DNA of 64,000 nt from assembly GCA_963747755.1 (NCBI GenBank), contig CAVVGK010000014.1, positions 806,001 to 870,000 on the forward strand, read 5' to 3'. Under the pieces are notes generated by a model. That model was given only the letters and a program-made list of their open reading frames with translations, was not told where the DNA came from and searched no databases. The translations under genes and the position numbers were made by a program. The stretch comes from DATFVA01 sp963747755 (GTDB taxonomy: Bacteria; Bacteroidota; Ignavibacteria; Ignavibacteriales; Ignavibacteriaceae). Positions 54,179 to 63,526 of this stretch are shown here, piece by piece; position 1 is the stretch's first letter; every line of letters starts with the position of its first letter.

Positions 54179-55504
54179 TCAGAAAGATACCGCAACATTA
54201 AAGATAAATTCGGCATTATGGTATTCGTCAAATCCGGCCTCGAATCTAATAACATTATATGGCAATATTAAAAGAGTAAGTCCACCGCCATATCCGCTTC
54301 GGATATCATTTATTGATAGTGTTTCCCCTTTGAATTTAACGGTTCCGGCATCACCAAAAAGTTCTGTATAAATTGCGACTCTGTAAGAGAGTAAAGACTT
54401 TGGAAGCAGCGGAATGAAATCCAGACTGATGTGTATGTCCTTAAGTATCGGATAATATAATTCCATGGAGCCCAGGTAATAGTTATTCCCTTCAAGCTGT
54501 TCAGTATAATGACCGCGGATTCTTTCGTCGTATCCAATATAAGACAGATCATAAAAAGGAACCAATTTGCCTCCCGTCAGCCTGGTGGTAAATCTCCATT
54601 TTGCATAGAGATCTCCAACAATGGGCCGGTATTCACGAAAATCTAATTTGAAAATATTATAGTTAATCCCATCACTGCCTAATCCTTTCAGTTGGAATGC
54701 TGCTGCTCCTAGCAGACCGTTTTTCGGAAACTGAATAAGGTCCCTTGTATCATAAGAATATCCAAGGGAAATAAACGGGGTGTGATCTATCCTTGAATCA
54801 GAAGCAGAAATTCCCTTTATAAAGAAAGGAGTTTCAATATAACTATAACCGGCAGTTATTGAGAGGCGCTGATATAAACCAAACCTTTTGCCAATCTCAA
54901 CTGCTCCCGTTATATTTTTCTGATCGTAATCTGACCCATGCAGAGCCGCAGCTACACTGCTTTTATTGGATATACTGCCGTATGACGCCGAAACGTTAAA
55001 AAATATGTCATCCTTACGGGAAAGGTACGGAGTATAATACATCAGTCTCAGAAAGGGATTATAACCAAAGGCACCGCTGAGTGATACGGTCTCATTCCGG
55101 CCTCTGAAATTTTTCACGACAAGTATTGCTCCATAGGATAGTTTCTTCCAGTCGTTCTCCCTCATCTCGAGAAATGGAACAGGATATATATACCATCCTT
55201 CCTCAACATCTATAACAGCATAATTCTTACCTTGGATTGTTTCGGGATATACATCAACCACATTAAAAATACCCAGACTATATATCCTGTCGCGGTTATA
55301 CTTTGCCAGGTCAGGCGTTAGGGCATCGCCGGGAGAAAAATTAAGTTCCCTCATTATAATGAAATCTTTTGTTGTCTCATTGCCAACCAGTTTGATCGAA
55401 TCAATTACCACTCTGTAATTCTGCAGATATTTTATGGTATCCTGCACCTGGGCAAAAGCTTGGAGAAGGGAAAACATTATGAAGAGCAGAAGGTATTTCG
55501 TCAT
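54179..55504 (-). CDS. Short BamA/Omp85-family outer-membrane protein (single POTRA)
   Basis: 441 aa: a signal peptide (MTKYLLLFIMFSLLQAFAQ), one POTRA domain (about 30-105: IDSIKLVGNETTKDFIIMRE, YNRDRIYSLGIFNVVDVYPE), then a surface-antigen beta-barrel with a short terminal strand ending FIFNVAVSF. It is about half the length of BamA, which has five POTRAs, so it is more like a PlpD/TamA-like or accessory Omp85 protein. It is likely to be in the outer membrane. First gene of the unit with rsmE and rlpA. Confidence 0.82.
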   Translation of the reverse strand: MTKYLLLFIMFSLLQAFAQVQDTIKYLQNYRVVIDSIKLVGNETTKDFIIMRELNFSPGDALTPDLAKYNRDRIYSLGIFNVVDVYPETIQGKNYAVIDVEEGWYIYPVPFLEMRENDWKKLSYGAILVVKNFRGRNETVSLSGAFGYNPFLRLMYYTPYLSRKDDIFFNVSASYGSISNKSSVAAALHGSDYDQKNITGAVEIGKRFGLYQRLSITAGYSYIETPFFIKGISASDSRIDHTPFISLGYSYDTRDLIQFPKNGLLGAAAFQLKGLGSDGINYNIFKLDFREYRPIVGDLYAKWRFTTRLTGGKLVPFYDLSYIGYDERIRGHYTEQLEGNNYYLGSMELYYPILKDIHISLDFIPLLPKSLLSYRVAIYTELFGDAGTVKFKGETLSINDIRSGYGGGLTLLILPYNVIRFEAGFDEYHNAEFIFNVAVSF

Positions 55505-55531
55505 TTTTGTTTGATCGGATGATAAAAAAAA

Positions 55532-55567
55532 ACGGTTCGCTTAAACAAATCTGTCGCGGCGAACCGT
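55532..55567 (-). terminator. Rho-independent terminator of gcvP
   Basis: A 9-bp perfect stem, ACGGTTCGC (55532-55540) and GCGAACCGT (55559-55567). A run of nine A precedes it on the plus strand, giving a U-run on the minus strand after the stem. It lies 20 bp beyond the gcvP stop. Confidence 0.75.
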
Positions 55568-55586
55568 AATACTAAGCTTTAAATAA

Positions 55587-58487
55587 TCAGGATACCGGTT
55601 CCTCTATATAGTCGGCTATAGGATTACAGCTGCATACAAGATTTCTATCCCCGTAGGCACTGTTAACCCTTCCCACTGACGGCCAGAATTTATTTTTCCT
55701 GGTCCATTCAACGGGGAAAGCAGCCTTCTCACGGGAGTAAGAGTGATTCCAATCGTCTGACATCAGAACATTCAGAGTATGGGGAGAGTTTTTCAGTACA
55801 TTATCCGTCTGATCTGATTTTCCATCCTCAATTTCCTTAATTTCATCCCTGATTGACATCATTACTTCACAGAACCGGTCGAGTTCTGACTTCGATTCAC
55901 TTTCTGTGGGTTCAACCATAAGTGTACCGGCAACAGGAAACGAGACTGTCGGGGCATGATATCCATAATCCATCATCCTCTTAGCAATATCTTCAACTTC
56001 TATCTTAGCGGTATTCTTGAAGTACCTCATATCGAAGATCAGTTCATGGGCCACTCTTCCCTTTGTGCCGGCGTACAATACCTTAAAATAAGGTTCCAGT
56101 CTGGCTTTAATATAATTTGCATTAAGTATAGCAGCTTCAGAGGCTTTAGTTAATCCCAGGGTTCCCATCATCTTGATGTAGGCATACGAAATAACAAGGA
56201 TATCGGCGCTTCCCCAGGGAGCTGAAGAAACTGCCGGAATCCCGTGTTTATGTCCCAGATTTACAACAGGATGTTCCGGAAGGAAAGGTGCAAGATGCTC
56301 TGCACATGCGATAGGTCCCATCCCGGGTCCTCCGCCTCCGTGAGGGATGCAGAACGTTTTGTGCAGGTTTAGATGACAGACATCAGCTCCAATATTAGCA
56401 GGACTGGTTAATCCGACCTGCGCATTCATATTAGCACCATCCATATAGACCTGTCCCCCGTTTTGATGGATTATTTCACAAATCTCACGAATCTTTTCCT
56501 CAAACACACCATGGGTGGAAGGATAAGTTACCATCAACGCTGAAAGGTTTTCTTTGTTTGCTTCAGCTTTCTTCCTCAGGTCATCTACATCAACATTGCC
56601 TTTAGCATCGCAGTTAGCCACAACAACCTTCATGCCTGCCATTACAGCACTCGCAGGATTTGTACCATGCGCTGAGGATGGGATAATAACTACATTCCTG
56701 TGTCCCTCTCCTCTGTGCTTATGAAATTCGCGTATTACCATTAGTCCGGAATACTCACCCTGTGCTCCGCTGTTAGGCTGCAACGATACTGCCGCAAAGC
56801 CTGTAATCCTGGCAAGCTGATCTTCAAGCTCATCAAAAAGTTGTTTATATCCTTTTGTCTGACCTTCCGGAGCAAAAGGATGTATCTTACTAAACTCGGG
56901 CCATGTAATAGGGAGCATTTCAGTTGTTGCATTTAATTTCATTGTGCAGGAACCGAGAGGGATCATCGAATGTGTCAGAGAAAGGTCTTTGTTCTCAAGA
57001 CTCTTCATATACCTCAGCATTTCGGTTTCGGAATGATAAGTATTAAACACAGGGTGAGTAAGGTACTCAGAGGCTCTCTTCAGATTACCGCTGTATTCAG
57101 CATTTATTTCTAAAGCTTCTTTTCTCAGGGATGAAGCATCTATTTCTTTTCCATTAACCTTAGCGAAGATATTAATGATCTCAATAATATCATCAAGATC
57201 TGCGGGTTCTCCAATTGAAATTCCTATTGAGTTATCGGAAAAGAACCTGAAATTATTTTTCTGGTTCTCAGCCTCTTCTCTAATCTCCCCGATCTTCTTT
57301 TTGTCTGCATCAGGGAAGCTGATCTTCAAAGTATCAAAGTAATTTTCATTAACCTGGGTATAACCTAATTTCCTTAAAGAAGCATCAAGGAAGGCAGTAA
57401 GAGTATGGATCCGCTCTGCTATTGCTTTTAGACCCTTCGGACCATGATAAACTGCATACATGGCGGCCATTATCGCAAGGAGAACCTGGGCTGTGCAAAT
57501 ATTACTTGTTGCTTTTTCTCTGCGAATATGCTGTTCTCTTGTCTGCAAAGCCATCCTGAAGGCAAGGTTTCCCTGTGCATCAATAGTTGCTCCTATTATC
57601 CTGCCGGGGATGTTCCTTTTATATTCATCACGTGTAGCAAAATATGCTGCGTGGGGACCACCGTATCCCATAGGGACACCGAACCTTTGCGAGCTCCCTA
57701 CAACAGCATCAGCTCCGAATTCTCCCGGAGGAGTCAGTAAGGCAAGACTCATAAGATCCGCAGCTGCAGTACAAAAGATATGCTTTGCTTTTGCGTTCTC
57801 GAACAAACTCCTATAATCATAAATTCCGCCGCCGTCTGCAGGATACTGAACCAGTAAACCGAAAATGTTGTCGGTCAAATCAACCTTGCGGTGATCTCCT
57901 ACCAGCAGCTTGATTCCCTGCGATTCAGCTCTCGTCTTTAACACACTGATTGTTTGCGGAAAACATTCTTCAGACACAAAAAAAGTGTCGGCATCCTTAT
58001 TGTTTCTTAGAGCATGAAACATACTCATAGCCTCGGCAGCTGCCGTTCCTTCGTCAAGCAGTGAGGCATTAGCAATCGGGAGTCCGGTCAAGTCGATTAC
58101 GGCAGTCTGAAAGTTCATCAGAGCTTCAAGTCTCCCCTGAGCTATCTCAGCCTGGTAAGGAGTATACTGCGTATACCAGCCGGGATTTTCCAGTATGTTC
58201 CTTTGGATTACTGCAGGAGTGATGGTATGATTATAACCCATCCCAATGTATGGTTTGAAAACCTGATTTTTCTTAGCGATCTCCCTTAATCCTTCAAGAA
58301 ATTGGTATTCGGTAAGGGGTTCACCTAATGCCGGACTCTCACTCAATCTTATCTGCGATGGGATGGTTTGGTCTATCAGCTCTTCCAGTGAATTGATCCC
58401 TATAACTTCCAGCATTTCCTTTATTTCTTCATCATTTGGTCCGATATGTCTATTAACAAATTTATCCGGATGTTCGAGGTTGTTCAT
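55587..58487 (-). CDS. gcvP: Glycine dehydrogenase (decarboxylating), single-chain P-protein
   Basis: 966 aa: both halves of the P-protein are fused in one chain. The start FVNRHIGPNDEEIKEML and the PLP-lysine region NLHKTFCIPHGGGGPGMGP are diagnostic. It decarboxylates glycine and passes the aminomethyl group to lipoyl-GcvH. In many bacteria P is split in two (gcvPA/gcvPB), but not here. No gcvH or gcvT lies in the window, so the rest of the system must be elsewhere. Confidence 0.97.
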   Translation of the reverse strand: MNNLEHPDKFVNRHIGPNDEEIKEMLEVIGINSLEELIDQTIPSQIRLSESPALGEPLTEYQFLEGLREIAKKNQVFKPYIGMGYNHTITPAVIQRNILENPGWYTQYTPYQAEIAQGRLEALMNFQTAVIDLTGLPIANASLLDEGTAAAEAMSMFHALRNNKDADTFFVSEECFPQTISVLKTRAESQGIKLLVGDHRKVDLTDNIFGLLVQYPADGGGIYDYRSLFENAKAKHIFCTAAADLMSLALLTPPGEFGADAVVGSSQRFGVPMGYGGPHAAYFATRDEYKRNIPGRIIGATIDAQGNLAFRMALQTREQHIRREKATSNICTAQVLLAIMAAMYAVYHGPKGLKAIAERIHTLTAFLDASLRKLGYTQVNENYFDTLKISFPDADKKKIGEIREEAENQKNNFRFFSDNSIGISIGEPADLDDIIEIINIFAKVNGKEIDASSLRKEALEINAEYSGNLKRASEYLTHPVFNTYHSETEMLRYMKSLENKDLSLTHSMIPLGSCTMKLNATTEMLPITWPEFSKIHPFAPEGQTKGYKQLFDELEDQLARITGFAAVSLQPNSGAQGEYSGLMVIREFHKHRGEGHRNVVIIPSSAHGTNPASAVMAGMKVVVANCDAKGNVDVDDLRKKAEANKENLSALMVTYPSTHGVFEEKIREICEIIHQNGGQVYMDGANMNAQVGLTSPANIGADVCHLNLHKTFCIPHGGGGPGMGPIACAEHLAPFLPEHPVVNLGHKHGIPAVSSAPWGSADILVISYAYIKMMGTLGLTKASEAAILNANYIKARLEPYFKVLYAGTKGRVAHELIFDMRYFKNTAKIEVEDIAKRMMDYGYHAPTVSFPVAGTLMVEPTESESKSELDRFCEVMMSIRDEIKEIEDGKSDQTDNVLKNSPHTLNVLMSDDWNHSYSREKAAFPVEWTRKNKFWPSVGRVNSAYGDRNLVCSCNPIADYIEEPVS

Positions 58488-58781
58488 GATTTATTTCTCT
58501 TGATAATTGAATTAGCAAAATTATTTAGACTTACTAAAATACGGAATGTTTTATATCTATAAAATGATAAAAATAGAGCTACCGATACACCCTCAGGTAG
58601 GATGAAGGTTAATGAGAACGACATTGAAACCGGAAAACATGAACAAATAGATTGAAATTCAAGACCCGGCGGATTTTTGTGAGAGCCCGCCATTGAAAAT
58701 GAATTATGCAGCGGAGATAAAATGGAAATTGCGAAGAATATTTTCTGGCTAAGAGGTACTTATCTGACTGGGAGTAATTAT
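58488..58781. other. Intergenic region between gcvP and rnc
   Basis: Just under 300 bp. It holds a weak inverted repeat (GGCGG/CCGCC near 58670-58695) and the promoter region for gcvP on the minus strand. I see no convincing gene; a 69-codon minus-strand frame here has no protein-like features. Confidence 0.4.
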
Positions 58782-59579
58782 TCAGGAAGGCTGCTGGCCG
58801 CCGTCACTCTGGTTTATTTTTGTCATCGCAGCATGAGCTGCATTTTGTTCGGCGGATTTTTTATTTCTCCCCTTCCCTGTCCCATATGATTCGCCGTTTA
58901 TTTCAACCTGAACCGTAAAAAGACGATTATGCTGAGGGCCTTCTTCGTGTATCACTGAATACATCGGGTTTTCAAACTTATTGGCCTGGGCATATTCAAG
59001 CAGTTGACTTTTATAGTTCTCGTCGATAAGGTGTCCTCCCTGCCTGGCACTCGGTTCAATTAGATTTTTTTGGATGAAGCTCCTCGCCCCCTCCAACCCA
59101 TTATCAAGATACACCGCTCCTATCAGAGCCTCAAATGCATCTGCAAGTACTGTACGTGAACCGTATGTAAATGTAGACGACAGGTTTTTACTTACAAGCA
59201 GGAACCGGGATAAACCTATCCTCTCGGCACCCTCAGCAAGAGCAATCCTGTTAACCAGCTTTGCCCTCACCTTCGTAAGAAATCCCTCATCTTCTTCAGG
59301 ATAGACTTCAAAAAGATACTCGGCAACTGTTAGATTAAGTACGGAATCACCCAGGAATTCTAGCCTTTCATTCGAAACAGCAAAATTGGGATTTTGTTCA
59401 AGGAATGATCTGTGCATCAATGCCTGGATGTAGTACGATTTGTCTTTTATAGGCACCCCTGTTACAGATTCGAGTTCGGAAAACTTACGGTGTGTAAGTA
59501 ATTTCGAAAAATATCGGGTTTGTTCTCTTGCCTGACTTTGCTTCAGCTTTTCAAGAAGCCAGGATATCAACTGACCCAA
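58782..59579 (-). CDS. rnc: Ribonuclease III
   Basis: 265 aa from a TTG at 59579 with a GGAGAG Shine-Dalgarno. The nuclease domain carries the signature NERLEFLGDSVLNLTVAEYL and RTVLADAFEALIGAVYLDNG. The C-terminal dsRBD spans about 185-255 (YKSQLLEYAQANKFENPMYS, GKGRNKKSAEQNAA). It processes double-stranded RNA, including rRNA precursors. It is the last gene of the fab operon, 2 bp after fabF. An N-terminal ~25-residue extension precedes the standard fold. Confidence 0.95.
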   Translation of the reverse strand: MGQLISWLLEKLKQSQAREQTRYFSKLLTHRKFSELESVTGVPIKDKSYYIQALMHRSFLEQNPNFAVSNERLEFLGDSVLNLTVAEYLFEVYPEEDEGFLTKVRAKLVNRIALAEGAERIGLSRFLLVSKNLSSTFTYGSRTVLADAFEALIGAVYLDNGLEGARSFIQKNLIEPSARQGGHLIDENYKSQLLEYAQANKFENPMYSVIHEEGPQHNRLFTVQVEINGESYGTGKGRNKKSAEQNAAHAAMTKINQSDGGQQPS

Positions 59580-59581
59580 AA

Positions 59582-60829
59582 CTACTCTCCGGCTTTTTTG
59601 AACAATATTGACGCATTATGGCCGCCAAATCCAAATGTATTACTTATTGCAAATTTAATTTTTTTCTCGGTAAGTTTTTTAGCACTGTAATCTAAATCGC
59701 ATTCAGGATCAGGATTATCAAGATTAATAGTAGGAGGAATTTTTTCGTTTATTATTGAAAGCACTGTAGCAATCGCCTCAACACCACCGGCTGCACCCAG
59801 CAGATGGCCGGTCATTGATTTCGTTGAGCTTACTACCAGTTCATAAGCATGATCCCCGAAAGTTGATTTTATAGCTCTGGTTTCAGTAACATCATTATAG
59901 GGCGTACTGGTTCCGTGAGCATTTATATAATCAATATCCTCCGGCTGAACATCTGCATCCTTCATTGCAGCCTTCATAGAACGTGAAGCTCCTTCTCCCT
60001 CGGGGGATGGAGCGGTAATATGATAGGCATCTCCGGTCAGCCCAATGCCCGCTATCTCAGCGTATATTTTTGCACCACGGGCTTTGGCATGCTCATATTC
60101 TTCCAGTATTAAAGTACCGGCTCCTTCACCCATGACAAATCCGTTTCTTTCAACATCGAAGGGTCTTGATGCCTCAGCATACCTATCGTTCCAGGTCGAT
60201 AAAGCGCGCATGGCATTAAATCCCCCAATAGCCATCTCAGTTATAGCAGCTTCAGAACCTCCGCACATCATCAGATCGGCACTCCCTCTCTGAATAAGGA
60301 TGAATGCATCAGCGATAGCATGGGAGGCAGTTGCGCAGGCAGAGGTAGTAGCATAGTTGGGACCTTTTAATCCGAACTTAATGGATATCTGCCCTGCTGC
60401 CATATCAGAAATCATCATGGGGACGAAGAAAGGACTTATCTTATGAGGGTCCCTGTTCTCAAAGTAGAGCCAGTGCTGTTTCTCCAGAGTAATCATTCCG
60501 CCGATACCGCTGCCGTAAATGACGCCGAATTTTTCCATATCAACGCCGTTTTTATCCAGTCCTGAATCCTGCATTGCCATAATCGAAGTAGCCAGGGCAA
60601 ACTGATTAAAAGGGTCAAGCCGTCTTGCTTCCTTTTTCTCAAGATAGTTACCTGCGTCAAAATTCTTTATTTCTGCGGCAAACCTGGTGTCAAACTTTTC
60701 AGTATCGAACTTGGTAATAGGCGCAACTCCATTCCGGCCGCTGATGAGGCCTTCCCAGAAGTCAGATAAGCCTATACCGATTGGAGTAACTGCACCCATC
60801 CCGGTAACAACTACTCTTCTTTTTGTCAT
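59582..60829 (-). CDS. fabF: 3-oxoacyl-ACP synthase II
   Basis: A 415-aa condensing enzyme. The Cys165 nucleophile sits in TTSACATASH. The two active-site histidines are in INAHGTSTPYND and STKSMTGHLLGAAGG. It elongates acyl-ACP with malonyl-ACP. It follows acpP by 108 bp, a gap with a hairpin at 60902-60929, and is followed directly by rnc. Confidence 0.97.
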   Translation of the reverse strand: MTKRRVVVTGMGAVTPIGIGLSDFWEGLISGRNGVAPITKFDTEKFDTRFAAEIKNFDAGNYLEKKEARRLDPFNQFALATSIMAMQDSGLDKNGVDMEKFGVIYGSGIGGMITLEKQHWLYFENRDPHKISPFFVPMMISDMAAGQISIKFGLKGPNYATTSACATASHAIADAFILIQRGSADLMMCGGSEAAITEMAIGGFNAMRALSTWNDRYAEASRPFDVERNGFVMGEGAGTLILEEYEHAKARGAKIYAEIAGIGLTGDAYHITAPSPEGEGASRSMKAAMKDADVQPEDIDYINAHGTSTPYNDVTETRAIKSTFGDHAYELVVSSTKSMTGHLLGAAGGVEAIATVLSIINEKIPPTINLDNPDPECDLDYSAKKLTEKKIKFAISNTFGFGGHNASILFKKAGE

Positions 60830-60901
60830 AAAACTCTCCGGAGAATAAATAGATAGAGGTAATCTTTAAAAGATTGAGATCTCATTATATCAAAGGGAGT
60901 G

Positions 60902-60929
60902 AAGTCGAGAAAATTAAATTTCCCGACTT
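60902..60929 (-). promoter_or_regulatory. Hairpin between acpP and fabF (possible attenuator or processing site)
   Basis: Arms AAGTCG and CGACTT, extended by a GAAA/TTTC pair with one mismatch, form a stem-loop just after the acpP stop. No U-run follows on the minus strand. It may stabilise or process the transcript so that acpP is made in excess over fabF, as is common for this cluster; this is inference. Confidence 0.4.
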
Positions 60930-60937
60930 TAAATAGA

Positions 60938-61171
60938 TTAACCTAATTTCTCTTTAAGATACCTGGTAGCGTCTCCCACTGTATTTATTTTCTCAGCATC
61001 CTCATCCGGAATAGATACCTGGAAAGCACTCTCAAAACCCATTACCAGTTCAACAATGTCTAAAGAATCGGCCCCGAGATCATTTGTGAACGAAGCTTCA
61101 GGTGTTATCTGGGTTTCTTCAACACCTAATTTGTCCATTATGATCTCTTTTACTTTAGCTTCAACATCCAT
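60938..61171 (-). CDS. acpP: Acyl carrier protein
   Basis: A 77-aa acidic four-helix protein. Ser36 in DLGADSLDIVELVM is the 4'-phosphopantetheine attachment site. It carries acyl chains for the surrounding fab enzymes. The sequence is typical: VKEIIMDKLGV at the start, then INTVGDATRYLKEKLG at the end. 69 bp separate it from fabG. Confidence 0.98.
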   Translation of the reverse strand: MDVEAKVKEIIMDKLGVEETQITPEASFTNDLGADSLDIVELVMGFESAFQVSIPDEDAEKINTVGDATRYLKEKLG

Positions 61172-61240
61172 CTTTATGACTCCTATAATTTATTTCAGTT
61201 AGTGTAATTTAATAAAGTTTATAAAAATAAGGTAATTATT

Positions 61241-62002
61241 TTACATTGTCATTCCGCCGTCTACTGCTATTACCTGACCTGTAATATAATCGGCTTCAGG
61301 ACTGCATAAAAATGCTACTACTTTTGCAATATCCTCAGGCGTTCCCATTCTGCCGAGCGGAACATTTTTAAGCAGGACCTCCCGCTGTTTATCGTCAAGT
61401 TTCTGTGTCATACTGGTCTCAATAAAACCAGGAGCAACTGCATTAACAGTAATATTCCGGGATGCCAGTTCCCTTGCCATTGCCTTGGTGAAACCTATTA
61501 CCCCGGCTTTGGAGGCTACATAATTAGCCTGCCCGGGGTTTCCAATCAGTCCAACCACCGAAGCTATATTTACAATTCTACCATATCTCTGCTTGATCAT
61601 AGGTTTAAGGATGGCTTTCGTATAATTAAAGACGCTCTTAAGATTAGCCGAAATGACATCATCAAAATCTTTCTCAGTCATTCTCAACAGCAGGTTATCC
61701 CTTGTGATACCGGCATTGTTAACAAGGATATCAATCCCACCAAGTTTATCAATAGCTTCTTCAACAGTACGCTGCGCATCTTCAAGCGATGAAGCATCTG
61801 CTTTGAACCCGTATATTTTAGTGTCGAGAGAACCAACTTCCTTCTGCAATTCTTCTGCGCACTCATCGCAGCTGTTATAGATGAAAGCTATATCAGAGAA
61901 TAACACTCCGCAGCAGCTTTTTGCTGCCAGCTCCTTCACAATCGCCCTTCCTATTCCACGTGTGCCACCTGTAACTATCGCTCTTTTGGTTTTTCCGTTC
62001 AT
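61241..62002 (-). CDS. fabG: 3-oxoacyl-ACP reductase
   Basis: A 253-aa SDR. It has the nucleotide loop TGGTRGIGRA (about 11-20), N120, S148, Y161 and K165 (YVASK) as catalytic residues, and GMTM at the C-terminus. It reduces 3-oxoacyl-ACP with NADPH. Compared with usual FabG the segment around 28-50 is unusual: it carries four Cys (SCCGVLFSD, NSCDECAEEL), which can be read as a variant of the adenosine-binding region. It overlaps the upstream DUF3109-like gene by 4 bp. Confidence 0.95.
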   Translation of the reverse strand: MNGKTKRAIVTGGTRGIGRAIVKELAAKSCCGVLFSDIAFIYNSCDECAEELQKEVGSLDTKIYGFKADASSLEDAQRTVEEAIDKLGGIDILVNNAGITRDNLLLRMTEKDFDDVISANLKSVFNYTKAILKPMIKQRYGRIVNIASVVGLIGNPGQANYVASKAGVIGFTKAMARELASRNITVNAVAPGFIETSMTQKLDDKQREVLLKNVPLGRMGTPEDIAKVVAFLCSPEADYITGQVIAVDGGMTM

Positions 62003-62586
62003 TTAATATTCTCCGCTTTTAACCCTTCGAGATATTCAATTTTATATTTCTCTAATTCGCTGAATCCTTCTTCACCAAAGAAATGTTTAAGCTCCTCTTT
62101 GCACGAATCGTAGATTGTTCTTTCATCTGACGGGTGATGATTGCAGGTTTTAAGCCTGTCAATGTGCTCATCATCTATAGTAAGCGCATTCTCATATATT
62201 GTAAGAGGAAATAATATACAATAAAGGGGTTTGTATTTCCACTTGTATTCGCCTTCTAGGTTGGCCAGTTTCTGCAGGGTGCAAAGGCCGCCTTTATCAA
62301 GAAACGTGCATTTCCCGTTCATAACCTCAGTACCTACAGCTACACCCGATTCAAAATCCTCATCCTCTTCAGGTGCCTCGAACCATTTCTTTGTATCTTT
62401 AACCTGGGTTTCATCGAACATCGGGATGATTTTGTCCTTAAGCGACATAATCATATTATGTTCCTTCAGGTCGGTGTAGACGCCATAATAACAGCACTCG
62501 CCTGAACAATTGCAGCTGAAACTGAAAGTAAAGATCTGGGGGTCGATCTTCACTCCATTAATCTCTTTTGTAAACTTTTCGCTCAT
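61999..62586 (-). CDS. Cys-rich DUF3109/YkgJ-like protein embedded in the fab operon
   Basis: 195 aa with conserved-looking Cys clusters: FSFSCNCSGECCYYGVYTDL, GKCTFLDKGGLCTLQ, PLYCILFPLTI and LKTCNHH with a later SCKEEL. This is the YkgJ/DUF3109-type zinc- or iron-cluster-chelating fold, found in proteins of unknown enzymatic role. It overlaps fabD by 1 bp and fabG by 4 bp, so it is translated within the fatty-acid operon. A link to acyl-chain synthesis or to its redox/metal state is inference. Confidence 0.7.
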   Translation of the reverse strand: MSEKFTKEINGVKIDPQIFTFSFSCNCSGECCYYGVYTDLKEHNMIMSLKDKIIPMFDETQVKDTKKWFEAPEEDEDFESGVAVGTEVMNGKCTFLDKGGLCTLQKLANLEGEYKWKYKPLYCILFPLTIYENALTIDDEHIDRLKTCNHHPSDERTIYDSCKEELKHFFGEEGFSELEKYKIEYLEGLKAENIK

Positions 62587-63500
62587 CAGATATACTTCTC
62601 CACATCAGAATATTTATCGATATTAAAACACTTAACGTCAGGGTTTATTCTTTTAACGAGACCCTGGAGCACCTTGCCCGGACCAACTTCATAAAATTCC
62701 TCAATCCCATCACTGATCATATTTTTGATGGTTTCCTCCCACCTGACAGGAGAAGTTACCTGCTCATATAAATATTTTTTTACTTCTTCTTTGGTAAGAA
62801 CAGGTTTTGCAGTTACATTGACATAAACGGGAATCCTGCAGTCGTAAATGTTTGTAGATTCAAGTGCATCTTTCAGGTTTTCCTTTGCGGAATCCATTAA
62901 AGGTGAGTGGAACGCTCCGCTCACTACCAGTTCTTTTACCAGCTTTGCACCTTTGCTTTTACAGATTTCCATTCCTTTTTTAACGCCGTCAACAGAACCT
63001 GAAATCACTATCTGTCCAGGGGAGTTGAAATTTGCACATTGAACAATTCCTTCAGATGAGGCTTCTGTGCAGCACTCTTCAACGGTTTCAGGATTCAGTC
63101 CGATTACCGCTGCCATAGTACCCTTGTTCTCTTCACCAGCCTGCTGCATGGCTTTTCCTCGAACTCTTACCAACTTGACTGCTTCGTAGAATTGTATTGA
63201 ATTTGCCGATACAAGCGCCGTGTACTCGCCAAGTGAATGTCCTGCGGCTGCATCGGGATGGAGTGTGCGGATTAATCCAGCCAGCACTACACTGTGCAGA
63301 AAAATAGCCGGCTGGGTAAACTCTGTCTGTTTAAGTTGTTCTTCTGGACCGTTAAACATTATATAGGACAGGTTTATGCCCAGAGCATCGTCTGCGGTTT
63401 TAATCATCTCTTTGGCTTCAACGGAGTTTTCGAATAAATCCTGAGCCATTCCTACATACTGCGAACCCTGACCGGGAAATAAAAAAGCTTTTTTACTCAT
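62586..63500 (-). CDS. fabD: Malonyl CoA-acyl carrier protein transacylase
   Basis: A 304-aa transacylase from the ATG at 63500. LFPGQGSQYVGMAQDL and the Ser89 nucleophile in AAGHSLGEYTALV are diagnostic, with the catalytic His in SGAFHSPLM. It loads malonate onto ACP. It follows fabH by 26 bp and overlaps the DUF3109-like gene by 1 bp. Confidence 0.96.
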   Translation of the reverse strand: MSKKAFLFPGQGSQYVGMAQDLFENSVEAKEMIKTADDALGINLSYIMFNGPEEQLKQTEFTQPAIFLHSVVLAGLIRTLHPDAAAGHSLGEYTALVSANSIQFYEAVKLVRVRGKAMQQAGEENKGTMAAVIGLNPETVEECCTEASSEGIVQCANFNSPGQIVISGSVDGVKKGMEICKSKGAKLVKELVVSGAFHSPLMDSAKENLKDALESTNIYDCRIPVYVNVTAKPVLTKEEVKKYLYEQVTSPVRWEETIKNMISDGIEEFYEVGPGKVLQGLVKRINPDVKCFNIDKYSDVEKYI

Positions 63501-63526
63501 CAAATGTTTTTAATAATGACACAAAA

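Noticed and set aside
57460..57816. Plus-strand frame opposite gcvP
   Set aside because: Antisense to the conserved gcvP coding sequence; its composition reflects the reverse of that gene.
58484..58693. 69-codon minus-strand frame upstream of gcvP
   Set aside because: No start signal, no protein-like pattern, and it lies where the gcvP promoter and leader should be.
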